Of a DNA stretch of 64,000 bases, positions 63,116 through 64,000 are shown in pieces; position 1 is the stretch's first letter; every line of letters begins with the position of its first letter. The position numbers and the translations under genes were made by a program. The notes under the pieces are model-generated. The model made no database searches and had not been told where the DNA came from. It worked only from the letters and a program-made list of their open reading frames with translations. Location of the stretch: positions 186,001-250,000 of the forward strand of contig SAQE01000001.1 in assembly GCA_004020545.1 (NCBI GenBank). Reading direction: 5' to 3'. This DNA comes from Mesorhizobium sp. Its GTDB lineage: Bacteria > Pseudomonadota > Alphaproteobacteria > Rhizobiales > Rhizobiaceae.

Positions 63116-64000
63116 CGGCCGTATCCGCCACTGCGTCCGGCACCACCACCAGCTTGCCGACAAAGTCCTTGGCCATGAAGTCGGTCTGGGCGCGGTGGAA
63201 GTCCGACAGTTTGTAGACGCCGCCGACCAGCGGCTTGATCTTCTTCTCCTCGATGTAGCGCACGATGCGGCGGAAATCCGCTCGCGTGCCCTGGCTCGAG
63301 CCATGCAGCTGCAGCTGCTTCAGATACATGGTGCGCAGATCGAGCTGCACGACAGGCCCGGCGATGGCGCCTGCGGTGGTGTAGCGGCCTTCGGGTCTGA
63401 GAATGCGCAGCAGGTCGTTGAAGATGGCGCCGCCGACAAGGTCGGCGACCACGTCGATGGGTTGGCCAGCGGTCGCCTCGTTGACCGCGGCCGGCAGGTC
63501 GGCGACGCCGCGCGTGATCACCTTCTCGGCGCCGATGTCGAGCACCGCCTGTTCCTTGCCCTTGCCGACGATGGCATAGGGAATGGCGCCGCGGGCGCGT
63601 GCCAGCTGCACGATGCCGGAGCCGACGCCGCCGGAGGCGCCGGTGACCAACACCCGCTCACCGGCCTTCAGCGCCGCGCGCTCCAGCATCTGCTCGCCGG
63701 TGAGATAGGCGCAACAGAAGGTGGCGAGCTCGACGTCGGTCAAGTCGGTGTCGACGACATGCGCGTTCTGCGCCGGCAGCGCCTGATACTCGGCATAACC
63801 GCCGTCGCGGCCATGGCCCATATAGTCGATGTCGGCCAGCGAATCGTCGTCGCGGTTGTAGATGGAGAAGTCGACCATCACCCGCTCGCCGATGCGCTCG
63901 GCGGACACACCGTCACCGACGGCAACGATGGTACCGACCGTGTCGGTGCCCTGGATGCGCGGGAAGGTCAGCGTGTTGCCTTGCCGGCGCCAGGTCGACA
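63108..64000 (-). CDS. Quinone/zinc-type oxidoreductase (MDR superfamily; N-terminus cut by window edge)
   Basis: At least 297 residues; the frame stays open to the right edge without a start. The visible part has the MDR catalytic-fold region ('FPRIQGTDTVGTIVAVGDGV') and the Rossmann NADPH site 'VLVTGASGGVGSGIVQLARA'. The C-terminal segment 'RPEGRYTTAGAIAGPVVQLD' is typical of quinone-oxidoreductase-like MDR enzymes. Substrate unknown. It converges with the SDR pair, and its stop sits in a hairpin arm. Confidence 0.85.
   Translation of the reverse strand, partial: STWRRQGNTLTFPRIQGTDTVGTIVAVGDGVSAERIGERVMVDFSIYNRDDDSLADIDYMGHGRDGGYAEYQALPAQNAHVVDTDLTDVELATFCCAYLTGEQMLERAALKAGERVLVTGASGGVGSGIVQLARARGAIPYAIVGKGKEQAVLDIGAEKVITRGVADLPAAVNEATAGQPIDVVADLVGGAIFNDLLRILRPEGRYTTAGAIAGPVVQLDLRTMYLKQLQLHGSSQGTRADFRRIVRYIEEKKIKPLVGGVYKLSDFHRAQTDFMAKDFVGKLVVVPDAVADTAEG

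Overview
The window is GC-rich and almost fully coding. It reads as chromosome of an alphaproteobacterium of the Rhizobiales, most like Mesorhizobium. The basis is gene content and order: a rhizobial flagellar regulon with motB-motC-fliK(motD), motE, a Rem/FtcR-type regulator, flaF-flbT, 'MASIMTN' flagellins and visN-visR. Names come from recognising protein families by eye; no database search was run.

Positions 1-32567 are one flagellar/motility region. On the minus strand, reading right to left, are DUF1217, flgF, fliI, an unnamed membrane protein, flgB, flgC, fliE, flgG, flgA, flgI, motE, flgH, fliL and fliP. Two flagellin genes follow, each with its own terminator, then fliF, a fliH-like gene, motB, motC, fliK, a lytic transglycosylase, rem/ftcR, flgE, flgK, flgL, flaF, flbT and flgD (cut by the left edge). 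On the plus strand are motA, fliM, fliN, fliG, flhB and a small unknown gene, followed by the opposing visN-visR master regulators. Many neighbours overlap by 4 bp, which suggests translational coupling. fliQ, fliR and flhA are not in the window and probably lie to the left.

Positions 32998-43176 look like an acquisition and degradation island for polyamine-like compounds. A TetR regulator and an acetylpolyamine amidohydrolase run on the minus strand. Divergent from them are a YtcJ-type amidohydrolase, a Pot-type ABC importer (ATPase, two permeases, binding protein), a strong hairpin, and two tandem serine hydrolases of the beta-lactamase/6-aminohexanoate-dimer-hydrolase fold.

Positions 43299-64000 are mixed chromosomal genes: tex; a LysR regulator divergent from glutaryl-CoA dehydrogenase; a three-gene operon of transglutaminase-DUF2126, circularly permuted ATP-grasp fused to alpha-E, and a second transglutaminase; a bacterial topoisomerase IB; a DGPF protein with an ECF42-like sigma factor; an ALDH7-type dehydrogenase; an unrecognised possible regulator; a GNAT protein; two SDR oxidoreductases; and a quinone oxidoreductase cut by the right edge. 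The transglutaminase/ATP-grasp/alpha-E operon is the best candidate for a poorly described system. It looks able to make and process a peptide or amide product whose identity is unknown. No tRNA, rRNA, CRISPR array, insertion sequence or prophage was seen.
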